DNA from: JACMLD01 sp040004415 | GTDB lineage: Bacteria; Bacteroidota; Bacteroidia; Chitinophagales; Chitinophagaceae | Length of the DNA: 7,099 nt | NCBI GenBank assembly: GCA_040004415.1 | Contig: JBDUAY010000304.1 | Location: 1-7,099 of the forward strand | Direction of reading: 5' to 3' | In this document: in pieces, positions 5,986-7,099 of the stretch | Position numbering within the stretch: position 1 is the stretch's first letter | Layout: each line of letters begins with the position of its first letter | Notes under the pieces: generated by a model | Seen by the model: the letters and a program-made list of their open reading frames with translations, nothing else | Database searches by the model: none | What the model was told of the DNA's origin: nothing | Made by a program: the position numbers and the translations under genes

Positions 5986-6729
5986 TTGACAATTTTACCA
6001 AAACACATATCAATATTTTTTTCATTGTTTATCTTATCATTACTATGCAATCAATCCTTTGCCCAGGTAATTATAAGGGGACGGGTATATGATATAAGTC
6101 GCACCCAGCCCCTTTCTTCCGTGAGTGTTTTGAGTACATCTGGTACCGGAACCGTAACAGACTCTACCGGTTATTATAATATATTGGTAGATGAAACAGA
6201 TTCAATCTGGTTTTCTTACCTTAATAAACCAACACCCAAATTTGCCGTTTCCAGCATTAATATTATGAACGGATTTGATATTGCGCTGCATGTACCCATT
6301 ACCGAATTAAAGGAAGTAAAAGTTACGCCCAGGAATTATAAGAAAGACTCTATACAGAACCGCCTTGATTATGCAAAAGCATTCGATTTTCACAAGCCGG
6401 GCATTTCACTTTCTAACCCGGCTTCGGGTGCGTTTGGTGTTGGACTCGATTTGGATGCTTTTATCAACATGTTCAATTTTAGAAAAAACCGACGCATGGC
6501 GCATTTTCAACAGCGCCTGATACAGGAAGAGCAGGATAAATTTATCGACCACCGTTTTACCAAAGCGCTGGTAAGAAAAATTACCAAATTAGCCGGCCCC
6601 GAAGAAGATGATTTCATGAAAAAATACCGGCCATCGCTCGATTTTGTGAGCAATTCTACCGATTACGAGTTTGCTGAATACATTAAACTCGCCGCACTGG
6701 AATACGAAAAGAAAAAAAGAGGTTTTTAG
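5986..6729 (+). CDS. Secreted protein with carboxypeptidase-regulatory-like domain, function unknown
   Basis: This 247-residue protein begins at TTG (5986). No in-frame ATG exists between the stop codon at 5950-5952 and this point, and the TTG start yields a complete signal peptide (residues 1-26, hydrophobic core FFSLFILSLL, ending SFA before Gln27). Residues ~28-103 look like a CarboxypepD_reg-like beta-sandwich (RGRVYD, LSSVSVLST, TDSTGYY), a fold that in Bacteroidota occurs on secreted and outer-membrane proteins. A short segment ELKEVKVTPRNYKKDSI (107-123) leads to a mostly charged, probably helical C-terminal half (124-247). There is no TonB-dependent barrel, so it is not a SusC protein, and no catalytic motif is visible. 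I recognise it only as a type of conserved Bacteroidota protein; periplasmic or cell-surface location is inferred. It follows purN by 71 bp, so cotranscription is possible but not shown. Confidence 0.85.
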   Translation: MTILPKHISIFFSLFILSLLCNQSFAQVIIRGRVYDISRTQPLSSVSVLSTSGTGTVTDSTGYYNILVDETDSIWFSYLNKPTPKFAVSSINIMNGFDIALHVPITELKEVKVTPRNYKKDSIQNRLDYAKAFDFHKPGISLSNPASGAFGVGLDLDAFINMFNFRKNRRMAHFQQRLIQEEQDKFIDHRFTKALVRKITKLAGPEEDDFMKKYRPSLDFVSNSTDYEFAEYIKLAALEYEKKKRGF

Positions 6730-6978
6730 AACACATGCCTGATTTTGTGATCGCTGGTTTGTTTTATTTCAAAACCATTGCAATCATGCAATTAACAGTT
6801 TACGCAAATCCATTTTTTGGGAAGACACATGGGCCTGTCCTGCAGCATTCCGCATTTATATATTGATTATCCAACATATAGGTATTCTCACATTCATCAC
6901 ATTTTTACATTCGCTATATTCCGCACAATTTCTTTTACTAACTTCCTGTTTCATTCCTCATCAGCTCAATACATCAAC
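6730..6978. other. Intergenic region with no convincing gene
   Basis: This 249 bp AT-rich stretch holds a 6-bp hairpin, ATTGCA-ATCA-TGCAAT (6777-6792), without a following T-run, so it is a poor terminator candidate. A weak pairing of GGTTT with AAACC lies just before it (6757-6777). A promoter for the downstream gene should lie here, but no match to TAnnTTTG was found. A 43-codon open frame (6735-6866) has no coding support. Confidence 0.6.
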
Positions 6979-7099
6979 ATGAGAAAATTACTGCCCGTGT
7001 TTTTATTTTCAGTTCTATTTGTTGTTTCGGTGGTTGCACAGGACGCACAACCTGCTGCAGCCGGCATGTCGGCAGAACGCCTGTCCCGCATCGACAAGA
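6979..7099 (+). CDS. N-terminus of a secreted protein, probably a beta-lactamase-family serine hydrolase (partial)
   Basis: Only the first 40 codons are present. I translated from the ATG at 6979: MRKLLPVFLFSVLFVVSVVA forms a typical signal peptide (residues 1-20), with likely cleavage before Gln21. The mature part starts QDAQPAAAG and reaches MSAERLSRIDK at the window end. The phrase S-x-E-R-L-x-R-I-D is common just before the N-terminal helix of secreted serine hydrolases of the beta-lactamase/penicillin-binding class C type, which is the basis for the family call. The catalytic SxxK motif would lie downstream and cannot be checked. That the gene is real is well supported by the signal peptide and the open frame to the window edge; the family assignment is an inference from a few residues. 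Confidence 0.6.
   Translation, partial: MRKLLPVFLFSVLFVVSVVAQDAQPAAAGMSAERLSRIDK

Noticed and set aside
6777..6792. 6-bp hairpin ATTGCA/TGCAAT as a transcription terminator
   Set aside because: The stem is AT-rich and no T-run follows, so a rho-independent terminator is not supported.
6735..6866. Plus-strand 43-codon frame beginning MPDFVIAGLF in the gap after the secreted protein gene
   Set aside because: It has no ribosome-binding signal, no recognisable motif and a length expected by chance in AT-rich DNA.
1..7099. Defence system, mobile element, CRISPR array or novel multi-gene system
   Set aside because: No transposase, integrase, regular spaced repeats, attachment sites or clusters of unknown genes are present; the genes are housekeeping or ordinary secreted proteins.

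Overview
The window looks like chromosomal DNA of an aerobic member of the Bacteroidota, most likely a Chitinophagaceae-type bacterium. This is an inference. It rests on the sequence character of the alternative complex III (ACIII) proteins, the six-heme form of ActA, the mostly A-rich and poorly Shine-Dalgarno-like leaders, a TTG-started secreted protein with a carboxypeptidase-regulatory-like domain, and matches to the Bacteroidota -7 promoter element TAnnTTTG. No mobile element, RNA gene or CRISPR array is visible.

Minus strand, 5026 down to 1: the first three genes of an ACIII operon in the usual order. actA (multiheme cytochrome c, 5026-3752) is followed by actB (iron-sulfur and molybdopterin-oxidoreductase-like subunit, 3652-524) and actC (NrfD-type membrane quinol subunit, 409-1, cut by the window edge). 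The rest of the operon (normally actD, actE, actF and often cytochrome oxidase genes) would lie beyond position 1. From what is known of the family, ACIII replaces the bc1 complex: it oxidises menaquinol at ActC, passes electrons through the Fe-S clusters of ActB to the hemes of ActA/ActE, and hands them to a terminal oxidase. All heme and Fe-S ligands that can be checked here are intact.

Intergenic 5027-5347: a divergent control region. Next to actA is a plausible promoter with an A5T9 tract upstream of it. Next to purN is a cluster of degenerate 7-8 bp GTTGA-type units in both orientations, which could fold into a long imperfect hairpin. Smaller repeats or hairpins of similar style sit between actA and actB and between actB and actC.

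Plus strand, 5348 to the end: purN (glycinamide ribonucleotide formyltransferase, purine synthesis); a secreted protein of unknown function with a carboxypeptidase-regulatory-like domain, starting at TTG; a 249 bp gap with no convincing gene; and the first 40 codons of a secreted protein that resembles the start of a serine hydrolase of the beta-lactamase family. These three genes have no evident functional link to the respiratory operon.

Overall this is a housekeeping region. I found no new multi-gene system. What merits a second look is the intergenic repeats, the start arrangements of purN and its downstream neighbour, and the domain architecture of ActA and ActB.
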